DNA of 64,000 nucleotides from Voacanga thouarsii (taxonomy: Eukaryota > Streptophyta > Magnoliopsida > Gentianales > Apocynaceae), in the NCBI GenBank assembly GCA_026120185.1, contig JANUWF010001161.1, positions 1,560,001 through 1,624,000 on the forward strand. The letters are read 5' to 3'. Below, in pieces: positions 12,608 to 24,300 of this stretch. The position numbers and the translations under genes were made by a program. The first letter of the stretch is position 1, and each line of letters opens with the position of its first letter. A model generated the notes under the pieces. The model was given only the letters and a program-made list of their open reading frames with translations, ran no database searches and was not told the origin of the DNA.

Positions 12608-12889
12608 ATGGAGCCTAAAGATGCCATTAATAATGTGTTGAGTTTAACATATCTCAAAGACTTGCATCTTTTAATGATGAATCATACAAAGTTTTTGGAG
12701 GATGTTGGTAACTTTGTAGTTGTAGATAATGCCTTGAATTGTAAGGATTTCTTGATCCTATCTTTAAGATCTACACTACTAGGTTCAAAAGTGAGTTTTC
12801 ATGATAACAATTCTTTAGAAGGGATAAATGGTGGTTTCCATATTGAAGCATTCTTTAGCTTTAATTTTTATTTATGTGTTGAACATTAG
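12608..12889 (+). pseudogene. Short ORF in Ath-b internal region, unrecognised
   Basis: A 93-codon frame starts MEPKDAINNVLSLTYLKD four bases after the previous stop. It contains a patch LGSKVSFHDNNSLEGINGG and no domain I recognise. It probably belonged to the same original frame as the preceding ORF. Bases 12900-13446 after it have no convincing reading frame. Confidence 0.3.
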
Positions 12890-13446
12890 ATTGTTGCATC
12901 TAAAGGGATCCAAGGGAAGGGGGTTCGCGCATCTTTTTTCATTGCAACTAATGTTTTCCATGAACCTTATATCCAACCAAAACCTCTCTTCTTTTTACAT
13001 TCCTCATTCCTACTTGTTCAATTGCACATTAATTTTCTTTATCAAGGGATGATGAGGAAGCATGATGAGTGGAGAGAGTGTTTTCATGTGTTTTTATTTC
13101 ATGTCATTGTCTTGAATTCATTTTGAGTTTTCTAGTGTTATGCATTTTCCCCCTTCCCTGTAAGGAACATACTTTCAAGTTAAGTGTGAGGGAGTGGGTT
13201 ATGTTCTTACTTTCTTCAGTAGAATTTTTATTAGTCTCTTGTTTTATTTATTTTTTTGTGTTATTATTTTCTTTGTGCTTTTATGTGGTTTTCTTTTGCA
13301 GGATTAAATAAATCCTTGAACAAGCTCTTCTCTTCATTCCAAGTTTTGCATTTATTGGAGCATGATTTCACTTAAGAAGTATTGCTTAACTTTCTACCCC
13401 TTTATTATTTTTGGTCCCTTTGAAGATGCTTTTATTATGTTGATTT

Positions 13447-15382
13447 TGAAGCTCTAAACATGAAAGAAACCATGCATGCACGAGCCATCTTTGGCCACCA
13501 AAAAAAAAAAAAAAAAAAAGAAGGCATAGAGAGTAGCGAAAGAATAAAAATAATACCTATGTGCTTTGTTTGACGCTTAACCTACGAAGAAGACGATGAT
13601 ATCACTGGAAAAACTCCTTCTGCAAATGATGTCTCAGGGACTGTTGAAACCTCCGATTGAAAACTAGCAATCCTTCAACTCCTCCGTGGCATGAATGCGA
13701 AACTCTTTGCTTCTTAGAATATTCCACCACCTAATCAAGTTGGTGAAACACCTTATGCGAGGAACGGCTCTTCTTGATTCTTTGCTATTGATTACCAAAA
13801 TCAAGAGGACAAAAATGAAGAAAACAAATAAGGGAGACGAGAGAAGAAAAGAAAAAACTTCAGAGAGTTTCTTCTTCATGCATCTGTGTGTCTCACTCAA
13901 CAGACACCTACGGCTTCTTCACAATATCAGATAACTAAAATATTGGAGTTTTGATATTTCAAAACTACCAAAGGCCATCAACAGAAGAGGTTCGACTAAG
14001 CTTTAATTCTTCTGTTCCATGAATCAAAATAACTCTTTAGTCCAGGCTATTGGGCCAAAAGTAATTTATTATTTTTCTTGGACCCAATGAGCCCAAAAAT
14101 AATAACCATTAATTATTTATTTCTTGGGCCTGTTAAAATAACCTAAGAAATAATTAATGAGTTTAAATAAATTAAAATAATTATTTAAGCCTTTAATTAA
14201 CTAGTATAGGTCTAGGTTAATTTTTCTAATTATTCAACCTGGGCTTAAGCCTTGAATAATTAATTAACCAATTAAATTAGATAATAAATTTAATTTCTCT
14301 CATTCCTTTATTATATTTTAGTCTAAAAATAAATTAGACTTCCTAAATAAAATAAAATCTTTTTAATTGTGACTATTTCCTTGACCTAAAATAATTAGGA
14401 CTTACAGGCTATTCCGATAACCAAAAAGACACATCACCTTGGCTACTAAAATGACCAAAATACCATTGCTATATAAATAGTTGTATTTTACATTTTAAAT
14501 ATTTTGTAATATCACCATAAAGAAATATTGACCCGAACGACAATGCTGCATTAGCTATGTCTTCGACCTACAAGTGAAATGACTAAAATACCCCTTTACA
14601 CACGGCCATACATTTAGAACGGAAAAGGTGTACTAACACCTCTCTAAAAGACATTTACTATCCTTAGGCTTCTAGTCCAATGATCCATGACTTCTTGGAA
14701 TATTTTCACTTTCTAAGGGAGTTATCCTAAAGTCAATATCCAAATTATGTTCCTTAGGGCTCTGGATAATTAGATCATTCAGGCAACCACAAAGGGCGAT
14801 ATAGTGTAGACACTATCTTGTATAAGTCTGTCTTAACTAACTAATCACACATACCTAACATACAAGTATATTTGTCCTTCTCAAGGGCCTCAACTATAGT
14901 ATATTAAAGCATGCACTTCTAGCTTCGATAGACCACTAACTTATACCCAAGCTGTAGAGTACAAATCCATGCTGTAACAGTAGTAGTTTAGGTTTCTATC
15001 ATATTATACGTTTAGAAACCACTACTACAGGTCATGTTCTACGTATTCGAAATACGTTTGTGTTATGAAATGAGAAGACTACTCATTGGGTAAAGGCAAG
15101 CTATTCCCTATTTAGAATTCATAACACAATAATCTTGCCATGATGAGATTCCCATTCTCCTCATCCAGTTAAGAATAGTAGTTTATGTGTTAATATCCCA
15201 TGGTCCATACCTTACTGTGAAAAATCTCTATTCACATGAGCTATTTACTTAAACACAATGGGTCTTTTCTAATAAATTTGTGCACAAATATAAAGAAGAT
15301 TTCATAAAATTTTTTGGAGAAAAATACTTTTATTATAAGTCAAATTACATCAGAAACCTAGTCTAAGAGGGCATACATCACA
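13447..15382 (-). repeat. Cop1 3' LTR
   Basis: It begins tgaagctctaaacatgaaag and ends gcatacatcaca, so on the minus strand it reads TGTGATGTATGCCC...TTCA. It aligns along its full length with 33238-35156. A frame at 13695-13934 is mirrored at 33482-33709, but only because the two LTRs share sequence. Confidence 0.92.
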
Positions 15383-15384
15383 AT

Positions 15385-15401
15385 GATCTCCCACTTGCAC
15401 T
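15385..15401 (-). other. Cop1 polypurine tract
   Basis: On the minus strand AGTGCAAGTGGGAGATC lies just before the 3' LTR, the usual place and composition of the Copia plus-strand primer. Confidence 0.8.
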
Positions 15402-16830
15402 CTAAGACTAAGTGAGCCATAGGTAACCACCCATATGGCATCTAAGTATCTTCTAAAGACTTTCTCCACCAAAGGCTTAGTGAAAGGATCTGATAGACTA
15501 TTCTTCGCGACAATCTATTCCACCACGACTTCCCGTCTCTGGATGAAATTCCGGATCAGGTGGTACTTCCTCTATATGTGCTTCCTCTTTTGGTGGTTCC
15601 TTAGTTCTTTAGATTGTGAGATTGCACCAGTATTGTCGCAATACATCACAACTGGTTTGTCCATTTGTGGCACGACTCCAAGTTCCAAAGGGAACTTCTG
15701 AAGCCAAATTACTTTCTTGGATGCCTCCGAAGCTACCATATACTCAACTTCTATGGTTGAGTCAGCAATACAAGATTGCTTAATATTCATCCATGAAATG
15801 GCTCCTCCAAATAAGGTGAGACATATTCATTAGTGGATTTTCTCTCATCCTTATCCGCCTGAAAGTCTGAGTCCGTGTATTTTATAGAAACTAAGTCATT
15901 AGCCATGTAAACCAGCATATAATCTCTTGTTCCTTTAAAATACTTGAGAATATGCTTTACAGCCTGCCAATGAATTTCCCTGGGGTTTGACTGATATCTG
16001 CTAACTAAGCCTACGGCAAAGCAAATATCTAGCCTAATACACAGCATGGCATACATGAGATTTCCTACAGCTTAAACATAGGGAATTCTACTCATTCTAT
16101 CTTTTTTCCTCTTGAGCCTTTGGATAGTCCTTTGAAGAAAAAGATAATCTATGTCTACAAGGGATCAATGCCCCCTTGCATAAGTCCATGCTGAACTTGG
16201 CCAGTATCTTATCAATATATAGTTTGGGATAAACTTAATATTCTCTACTTGCTATTTCTAAGAAACTTTATCTCGAGAATGTAAGTAGCTTTACCTAAGT
16301 CCTTACTAAATTGACAAATAGACAAATCTTAGTAGATGACAATGTGCCAACATCATTACTAATGAGTAGAATGTCATCCATATACAGTACAAGAAAAATC
16401 AGATTTATGCCTTCCAGTTTCTTATACACACATAGCTCATCCTCATTTTGAATAAAATTGTAAGACTTTACAGTCTAATCAAAATGAATATTCCATGCTC
16501 TAGATACCTGCTTAAGTCCATAAATGAATTTCTTAAGTTTACAAACTATATGCTCTTGGCCTTCACTAATAAAACCTTCTGGTTGGGACATATAGATATC
16601 TTCACTAAGATAGCCATTTAAAAATGCTATCTTGACATCCATTTGCCATATCTCATAGTCATAATAGTATGTGATGGTAAGGAAGATACGCATAGACTTA
16701 AGCATGGCTACCGGAAAATATGTTTCCTCATAATTGATCCCTTCTTTCTGAGTATACTCTTTTGCCACAAGCCTAGCTTTGAAGTTTTCCACATTCTCAT
16801 CCACTCCCCTCTTTCTCTTGTACACCTACT
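15390..16830 (-). pseudogene. Cop1 reverse transcriptase and RNase H (degraded)
   Basis: The minus strand reads a Copia reverse transcriptase: MYKRKRGVDENVENFKARLV, then ...IWQMDVKIAFLNGYL and FIYGLKQVSRAWN at 16475-16825. The catalytic box YMDD is at 16373-16384 in a different frame. The connection follows at 15787-16056 (VGLVSRYQSNPREIHWQAVK...). RNase H follows at 15572-15790 (SCIADSTIEVEYMVASEASK, YCDNTGAISQSKE), and a tail DPFTKPLVEKVFRRYLDAIW near 15440-15480. Several frameshifts and stops separate these pieces. The order RT then RNase H after integrase is diagnostic for Ty1/copia. Confidence 0.92.
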
Positions 16831-17960
16831 TACACTCAGTAAGTTTTATCCCTTCAGGTGAAGTTACAAAATTCCAAACCTAATTGAAGTACATAGACTC
16901 AATCTTATTTTTCATTGCTTCATGCCATAGGTCTACATCGGTATCAGCAATAGCCTTCTTATGTATAGTAGGATCGTGTTCCTGATGGTCAGAGACTAGG
17001 TCAAAAGCCTCTCCAATCCATCTTTTTGGAACTCTAGATATCTTCCTACTATGATGAGGCTCCACTTATACAGGTTCCTGAGGTTGTGCCTCTTTTTGTT
17101 CTATAATCGGGTTTGGAGACGTTGATTCAGAAGATAACTTCTCTTCGAATTCCAACATTGTTGAACCTTTAGTAGATATACTTTGTTCATCCTCCAAGTA
17201 TCTAGCATTAGTACTCATGAGTACTTTATGCTCATTGGGATGAAAAAAGTAACCACCCATTGTACCTTTTGGATACCTAACAAAATAGCATAATTATGAT
17301 CTTGGTTCTAAATTATCTCTATTAATGGGTACAAAAGCTGGACAACCCAATATCTTGAGATAATTTAGACTTAGCTTACGTCCAATTCACATCTCATAGG
17401 GTGTCCTAGGTATTGACTTGGAAGGCACCAGTTTAAAATCTATGTTGCTATTTTTAGGGCATATCCCCAAAAAGACACTGAAAAAGTAGTATGAGACATC
17501 ATGCTTCAGATCATTTCCGTCAATGTCTTGTTCCTTCTCTTAGCTACTCCATTCTGCTGGGGTGTCCCCACACAGAGAGTTGGGATACTATCACATGATG
17601 TATCATATAGTTCTTAAATTCACCAATGAGATATTCTCCACTACGATCCGATCATAAGGTTTTGATTAGTTTACCAGTCCGATGCTCCACTTTTACCTTA
17701 AACTCTTTGAATTTGTCAAAAGAGTCAGACTTATGTTTCATCAGATAAACATAACCATGCCTTGCACAATCATCTGCGAAAGTGATGAAATACTCAAATC
17801 CGCCTCTTGCTCGTGTGGACAAAGGATCACAAACATCAGTGTGAACAAGACTCAATGCTTTTTGGCTCTATTCACCTTTTGGGTAAAGGACTTTTTGGTA
17901 ATTTTTCCAATTAGACAGGACTCATACTAAGGCTAACTTTCCAATCTCAATGAACCTAAA
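16831..17960 (-). pseudogene. Cop1 integrase core and linker to RT (degraded)
   Basis: The integrase core reads SLVHTDVCDPLSTRARGGFE and YVYLMKHKSDSFDKFKEFK at 17652-17855. It continues leftward as SDRSGEYLIGEFKNY after an in-frame TGA where the family has CGA (Arg). The D..D residues of the DDE triad are visible (HTDVC; SDRSGEY). The linker pieces at 17066-17260 (GYFFHPNEHKVLMSTNARYL) and 16880-17065 (VPKRWIGEAFDLVSDHQEHD) match the usual segment between integrase and RT. The frames are broken at several points. Confidence 0.9.
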
Positions 17961-18742
17961 GACCCATCTGGATTAACCTTTGAATCCTGGTTGAGTTAAT
18001 GTGACCCAACCTTAGATGCCAAAGATATTAGTCATTGACATTGGTCTTTCTCTTCCTATTTAAAGGTTTAGATTGAGTGTTATTCAATTGATTGTTAATA
18101 GGATTAATAAAGAATAGATTTTCATACGTGTGCCCAATACATATAACTTCTCCATTTCTACTGATAACTATATTAGAATAGAAAAAAGACAGAACATCCT
18201 TGATTTATTAGTTTTTCAACTAAAACCAAATTCTGTCTAAAATAAAAAACAAATAAAACATCCTTTAAAACTATTATTCTATTATAATTAAAAGTAAGTT
18301 CCAGTTCTCCCACTACAAAGGCCCAAACTTGTGCTCCATTTTCCACGCGTAGTCCATGTTCACCCTTTTGGAGTCTTCTAATCTTCTTAAACACCTGGAA
18401 GGAGTTACAAATATGATAAGTGTCTTATGAATCAACAATCCAAGTGGAAGTTGATCCAACCATTGATATAGACTCTAGATAGAAAACTTGACCTGTGGGG
18501 TTTTTTTTGGCCTGAACATCTGAACACTCATTTTTCCAATATCCCTTCTTCCTATATTTAAAAGATTTACCGTTGGGTTTGTCTTTGGGCAAGGACTTGG
18601 ACTAGTGCACTATATTTCTCTTCTTCTTCTTGAACTTTCTAGGCTTGGGCCTAATTCTTGAAAAAGAAGCCATCAAAGCTCTAGCTTATGGTTTCCTGAC
18701 CTTCTCTACTACCTAGAGCTCCTTTATTAACTTTGTTAAACT
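17961..18742 (-). pseudogene. Cop1 GAG-pre-integrase, protease remnant and zinc knuckle remnant
   Basis: At 18173-18394 the minus strand reads KKIRRLQKGEHGLRVENGAQ...LKDVLFVFYFRQNLV, the segment between protease and integrase in Copia. Upstream (18405-18445) it reads STWIVDS-stop-DTYHICNS. The family has WILDSGATDHVCSS, so the active-site glycine is now a stop. At about 18523-18565, SFKYRKKGYWKNEC stands where CxxCxxxxHxxxxC is expected: both first cysteines and the histidine are gone. A lysine-rich tract precedes it. Del1 is inserted at 18742/18743, just upstream of the knuckle. Confidence 0.85.
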
Positions 18743-20627
18743 TGTAACACCCCACCTTATACTTTCAATTAGCTACTATTTTTAATAGGATGAGAATTTA
18801 TATCAATGGCCGAACAAAAGATGATCGGTATAATGAGACGAATATTTTGGTATAATAATATCTTGTCGGAACCTGGATGTAATTATTATATTTGTTCTAC
18901 CCGTACTCTAAATTTTTGGAAGGCTATTATTATTAAAAAAAATAAGAATTATAGGTACTTTGAAAAGGAAAATCGATCAGTGCGATGAAACGCACGTTTT
19001 GGTGTGAATTATGTTACCCGGGGTATCGGGGGCATTTTCATCATTTTGACCGCACCGATGACTTTGACCGCAAATTTGACCAAGTAGAGAAGGAATTGAA
19101 GAATTTAAGTGCTACCAATGAATTTAGTGAAATTTTTGGAGTTGATTGGAGAAATAAAATATTTTCCCGTTATGGACCCGATTTTGGTCATTTCTAAAGA
19201 AAATAGAAAAATGCAATTGAAAATGGGATGTGTGGCTTCTTGGGATTGGTGGTCAAGGATAAGTGTCAAATAATAAGAGGCTGCATGAAAGATTCATGCA
19301 TGCCAGACTTCTTAAATAAGCTTTGCAAAATAAATGAAGAATAATGTGTAATTTTGTGATTGGAACACATCGCTCGTAGGCCCACTTGATTAAGGTCTTA
19401 AGCAATATAATTGGCTAATGTTTAGACCAACAGAAGATGAATGAATGCTTGGAAATTGGCCAAGAATTTTGTTGGCCATGCAAGGAGAAATAAGGGAATT
19501 TTTGTGGATAAAATAAATTGGTTTATGTGCAAAGTTTCTATTAAAACACACCTATGTTGTAACCACCATATGTTTAATTAAATTAATATTTCTTGGCCAA
19601 ATTTCTGATGAAGAATGGCAATGAAGAGGCTGATTTACAGCCATATTTTTGTCCAGCCTTGGAGAAATAATAACAAGAGAAAATAAGAAAGAAAAGGCTG
19701 AGAAAAACCAAAAAGAAAGAAAAAGGAGAGAGAAAGAAAGAAGTATGTGTGTTCTTGGAGCAAAATCACACCAAACAGCCTTAAATACAAGGTGAAACCC
19801 TACCTTGCTTGAATTAAAGTTGTTGTTGGGTGAATGATGATTATGATGATGTAAATTTTAACATAAAAATATTACTTTCATGTATTGATTTTGAATCAAA
19901 ACTAGGGTTTGTGAACTTTTGTGTATGAACTTTATATATGCTTGTATATGTGCCGGCTGCCTAAGGGCCTTTGAATGATATTTTGCGTGAGGAAGAACTG
20001 AAGAAATATGGTAGCTTGAAGGCTTATTTTCGGTTGAAGAGGTGATGATCAAAGTAGAGTAAAAACGGAATTTACTTGGTTGGAAAAATGGTTCAAACTA
20101 GCTTTTGATTAGAAGAGATGAATTTGTGTTGAATAAGTGTGACTTTTGTGAGCTACTAGAAATCTGGAAATTTATAATTAAAAATGATTTGAAGGAGAAT
20201 TGAATGAATTAATGGTTCCAATGTGTTAAAGATTAAAAGAGGACATGGAAAGCATGAATAGTAAAAATGAGGTAAAACTACTGGGGCTGTTTTTGCCCAG
20301 TACCATTCCTTGGAAACAAAAATTCTAAAAAGAGCTTATACAGAATTAAACTTAATAATCTTACGATGATTTTGGTATATTATAGAGCCAAATCGGAGTT
20401 GTGGATTGAAAGTTATGTGCAAAATAAAATCATGTGTTAAGCAGTGAAATTCCAAAAAAATGAGTCCGAAAATGGCTGAACTTAAGGATGATTAATGGTG
20501 TGATTTTGGATGAAATAAATAGGAAATATGAAGTGAATCCCTTGTATATGAAGCAATAAAGGATGTGAGAAAAGAAAAATTAAAGAATTGATCAAACGAC
20601 AAAAAAATGACGTGAACGAAAGCTTAA

Positions 20628-20703
20628 TAGTCGGCCTCGTCAGCTAAACGTCGGTTGAACGTCGGCTAACCGTCGGGCACGTCAGCTAAATGTTGGCCAA
20701 ATA
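20628..20703. repeat. CGTCGG-type short repeat array in Del1 5' LTR
   Basis: Imperfect units of about 16-20 bases built on cgtcggctaa / cgtcagctaaa repeat four to five times. The array is unusually CpG-rich for this AT-rich LTR. The 3' LTR counterpart (28670-28790) is longer and many of its CG sites read TG or CA. Confidence 0.75.
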
Positions 20704-21059
20704 TGAATGACCCAAAATTATTATTTGGTGTAGGTTTAACGACAAACGGCCATCGGAAAGTCAAAAGCGGTAGAAATGAAGGTTAAACGGCCGTGAACGG
20801 AAAGAGTTACTTAGGATACGAGGTGAGCCCTTTTGATTTCTAAAACCTTTTGAAAGTTAGACTGCTTCATCTTTCCATGAAATTCTATATCTTATACCAT
20901 TTTGGAAATCCCTAAATATGCTTAAGGTATATCTGAGCAAGATTTGTTTTATACCATTTTGGGCTTGAATGAACTTCATAACTGGCTTGGAAACCTTAAC
21001 AGATGATTACAGCATAAATTTTGTGAATTTAGTCCTTTTTGGATTAAATATTTGAGATT

Positions 21060-21475
21060 TTTAGAAAATGGTAAAATTTTGAAATTGGGTATTCATAAAT
21101 TGACTGAAATGCCCTTATTGGAACATTTTATGAAAATATGGTTGGAAACTTTAAATTTAATCCTCTTTTGGGATTAGAATTATAGATTTCTTGAAATGGG
21201 TTCTTTTTGGAATCAGGTATTTGGAAAATGATCCAAATGTCCTTATTGGAATATTTATGAAAACTTTTAGAATCGGGTATACAGTAAATGACCGAAATAC
21301 CCTTATTGGAACCTTTGTGAATACTTTTCAAATCGGGTAAGGGTAAAATGATCCGAATACCCTTGAAAAGTCTATTGGATTTAGGCATGGGTAATATGAC
21401 CCGGATGCCCTTAGAAAATGACTTTTGTGATCGAGTGGGGGAAAATGACCCGAATACTCTTGGAAACATGTTTTG
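21060..21475. repeat. 48-60 bp minisatellite-like units in Del1 5' LTR
   Basis: A core of the form (aa)tcgggta..aaatgacccgaatacccttattggaa recurs. The ccctt(a) mark falls at 21111, 21239, 21299, 21359, 21407 and 21456, so spacing is about 128, 60, 60, 48 and 49. The matching block in the 3' LTR is 29130-29565. Because unit lengths are mostly multiples of three, the antisense strand stays open and reads a repeated peptide; I do not treat that as a gene. Confidence 0.85.
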
Positions 21476-22091
21476 ATGTGTGAACATAACTCTTTATCCT
21501 GTTTCAACATGATTTTGGAAAATGATCTCTTGTGATTAAGTTGACTTTTGAAAAATGACCTTTTGATCCCTGAAATTATTTTATTGGCCTAATGTGCCAT
21601 TGATCGAATTGATTTGCTCTGCGGAGCCTATGTGAATGATGATCTAACTTGTGAGTTAGTGGGATCAAATTCTGGAAGATGTTGTTTTGCCCCAAAAATA
21701 TTTTGATTTGAAATCTTGCGGGATCAGATAACCCTCTGGCTTGATCAGTTAGACAGGGTTGGTATTGTTAACGTTGAGTACTCAACAAGGAATTTGATCT
21801 TTCTACTAGCCTATGTTAGAGTTAGATGACCCTAGCAACTTGGCCTAGTTCTAGGGATTGTCTTGCTCCAAACGGGGTGACATGACATTGAGTTGAGTCG
21901 TCCTGGCTAGCTGTCTATGGGCGCTTTTAGATTTTGAGTCATTTGCTGGATGCCGGGTAGGGACACTCGATGCGTTGACTCCTTGCTGCCTTGATGGTGA
22001 TTGACTTTAGGATTGGGACCCCTGGCTTATGGTGGAAAGTAAAAGATTGCGTGCTATGGTACACTAGGTATGTTGTGGTATAGCTGAACAG

Positions 22092-22111
22092 AAGTACACT
22101 GCAGTGTACTT
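22092..22111. promoter_or_regulatory. 20-bp perfect palindrome in Del1 5' LTR
   Basis: AAGTACACTGCAGTGTACTT is its own reverse complement. The identical 20-mer is at 30199-30218 in the 3' LTR, although the flanks differ (ctgaacag / ctgagcag). It could be a dimeric factor site or a cruciform; function is not known. Confidence 0.8.
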
Positions 22112-22772
22112 ATTCGGCGATGCAAGGTTGAGTACTGAAGGCTCCTGTCTCAATATAATGATACATGGCGCTGAAGGCAAGGACCGCGAGACTTACATGT
22201 GGATGCAGACCGACCTTCTGTTAGAGAAGTATGTGTGATTTGAAAAAAATTGGGGCAATTGATTTAAAACTAAAATACAACTTTTCAAAAATTATTGAGT
22301 TTTGAATAAACTCTTCATTAAAGAGTTTTGGAATCGTTTCCAGTGAACAAATGATATGCTATTCCATAAAAGATTTATAAACTCTATCTCTTTGATAAAG
22401 TACTAGCACACACGGGACTCACTGGGTGATTTTCCCTCATACGTGTCTTTTATCTTACCCTTTTTGTAGGATCCGAAGTTAACCGGACCTACGAATTGAG
22501 GATGATACTACAGTGACAGCAGAATAGGTCCAGACATATCCCTTTTGGATATTGTACCTTATTACTGATGTTTAATGGAAATTTTCATGTATGAGATTCT
22601 TTGTTATATATGTGCACGAGACCATCAGTATGAGTTATTGTATGGATCTGGACCTTACATACTCTATTGATTTTTTTTTTTCGTTATAAAGACTTCTTGT
22701 TTGTGTGACTGGACGGGGCGACACCTAATTTTGATATACTTCCGCTATTATCTTTAGTAGAGGTGTTATAAT

Positions 22773-22785
22773 TAGTATCAGAGCC
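22773..22785 (+). other. Del1 primer binding site, tRNA-iMet
   Basis: TAGTATCAGAGCC two bases after the LTR end matches the initiator-methionine tRNA complement TGGTATCAGAGCC with one G-to-A change. Confidence 0.9.
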
Positions 22786-22845
22786 TAATTTTATAGAACT
22801 ATGGTATCATCATAGGGATTGATAGAACTATTTCATTGTGGAGGT

Positions 22846-23406
22846 ATGATGGATAGGAGTGATAAGGGTAAGTGCCCAATGGATGAGTGTAGTAATGATG
22901 GGAAGAAAGAGATAGATGAGCAATTGGGTATGAAAAGATCTGGGAGGATTAGGATTATCTGCCGAGCAGGTGTGCCAGGACATTTTACTTAGATAGGATC
23001 CGGCCTTGGCCTCCCTCATACATCTTGTCTTATCGGGAGTGCGTTTGACCCTGTAGTGCCTGTCGTTACCTTATTTGCGTGAGACCTTAGTCTGAAAAGG
23101 ACACCTACTCCCAAGAGGATATCATCACCACATGAGGAGATGGGTGGCAATTTTGATGAAATTGATGGCGATATTGAACCACACCATCAGGATAATGATG
23201 AGGAGGATAGTGTCCCTGATAGTGTAGTTTTGTCTGAGGATAATGAAAAGGAATTTGGCGGGGGTACTCCAGGAGTATTAGAAGATGAGATGTTGTATTT
23301 GGAGGATGTTGAGATAGGAAGAGATCAGGAGGTACCCGAGGTGAAGGTACCTGTGGTCAAGGAGTTTGAGGAGGAATTGGAAATAGACTCAGACATACTG
23401 GCTTAG
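22846..23406 (+). pseudogene. Del1 acidic pre-gag ORF (unrecognised)
   Basis: One frame runs 187 codons from MMDRSDKGKCPMDECSNDGK to ...LEIDSDILA, broken by TAG at 22990 and TGA at 23080. Both are explainable as CAG and CGA codons after C-to-T change. The C-terminal half (from 23140) is very rich in Asp and Glu, with patches such as DNDEEDSVPDSVVLSEDNEK and VVKEFEEELEIDSD. No known domain is visible. It sits 60 bases after the primer site, the same place as the acidic ORF of Del2. The frame stays acidic after the stop until about 23566. What follows is not a recognisable gag. Confidence 0.55.
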
Positions 23407-23859
23407 TTGCACCCAGATACGGATAAAGATGAAGGATTTAATACAGTCGAATACTATACGATTTCTACTAATTCAGAACCTCCTGTTTTAGATAGTGATG
23501 ATGATGAGCAAGAGGATGAGATATGGATATGTGTAGTAGGATATGTACAATTTGTCCAGTGTATATGATTGTGTGCCTGGCACACAAAGAAAGGAAAGAT
23601 GTAGAGGAGGGGAGGCCCAATTGGATGATAACTTTTTTTTAGATGCTTTAACAGTAGGAAGGAATGGCATAAGAATTTCAATTGCCCTTACCTTCAAAGG
23701 ATAGGAGGATGAAGTCGACTAGGAAGAAATAATCAGGGGCGGAGGTCAAGACTAGAAAGAGAGAACCTAGGCAAGCTTCTACCCTTAGAGTCGGATCTGC
23801 TAAACCAAGTAAATGCTCAAGTGGTTGTATTGAAGACAATGGATGATCATGTCACAGTT

Positions 23860-24300
23860 GTGAAAGGTACACTCCTTAGCTTTAAATCATAATGCTAAAA
23901 TATTAGTAGATCTCAGTTCTACGCATTCCTTTGTTGCCAATATATTTCTTGACGCTATGGGGATAAAAAGGGGGAAGAAACTTTATAAGAAATGCTTGTT
24001 AGTACCCTATTGGGAAAGTAAATCAATAGTGAGAAAGTATATAAGGAATGTAAAATCTTGGTAGAAAATGAAAACTTGGAGGAGATTTTATATGTTTGCC
24101 CATAGAGGACTAAGATGCTATCTTGGGCATGGACTAGCTATCCTAGCATCGTAATCAAGTTGATTGTAGACATGTAGTACAATTTCGTCAACCTGGGAAA
24201 CTTATATTGGAAATTGTAGACGAGGTTGGGAGGAAAAGTAATACTTGTATATCGGGACTCAAGGCCCAGAAGATAATTAAAAAAAAGGGTGTACTGGGTA
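23860..24300 (+). pseudogene. Del1 retropepsin (degraded)
   Basis: The frame reads LNHNAKILVDLSSTHSFVAN. In Ty3/gypsy this is LVDSGSTHSFV, so the aspartate remains but the following SG is LS. The downstream GMDWL-like element survives as LGHGLA. A conserved segment RQPGKLILEIVDEVGRKSNT follows. The active-site change and stops make this copy inactive. Confidence 0.8.

Larger units (their letters stand above)
18743..22770 (+). repeat. Del1 5' LTR (about 4.0 kb)
   Basis: It matches 27162-30877 throughout. It has 379 bases (19243-19621) that the 3' LTR lacks. It ends TGTTATA, a decayed TGTTACA. Near 19740 there is a purine-rich block, and the GTTAACGTTGAGTACTCAAC region (21769-21785) resembles one in the Del2 LTR. 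Three internal repeat features are listed separately. Confidence 0.95.

Noticed and set aside
13695..13934. 79-codon frame repeated at 33482-33709
   Set aside because: Both lie in the two Cop1 LTRs, so similarity is due to shared LTR sequence; it is Lys/Arg-rich and has no domain.
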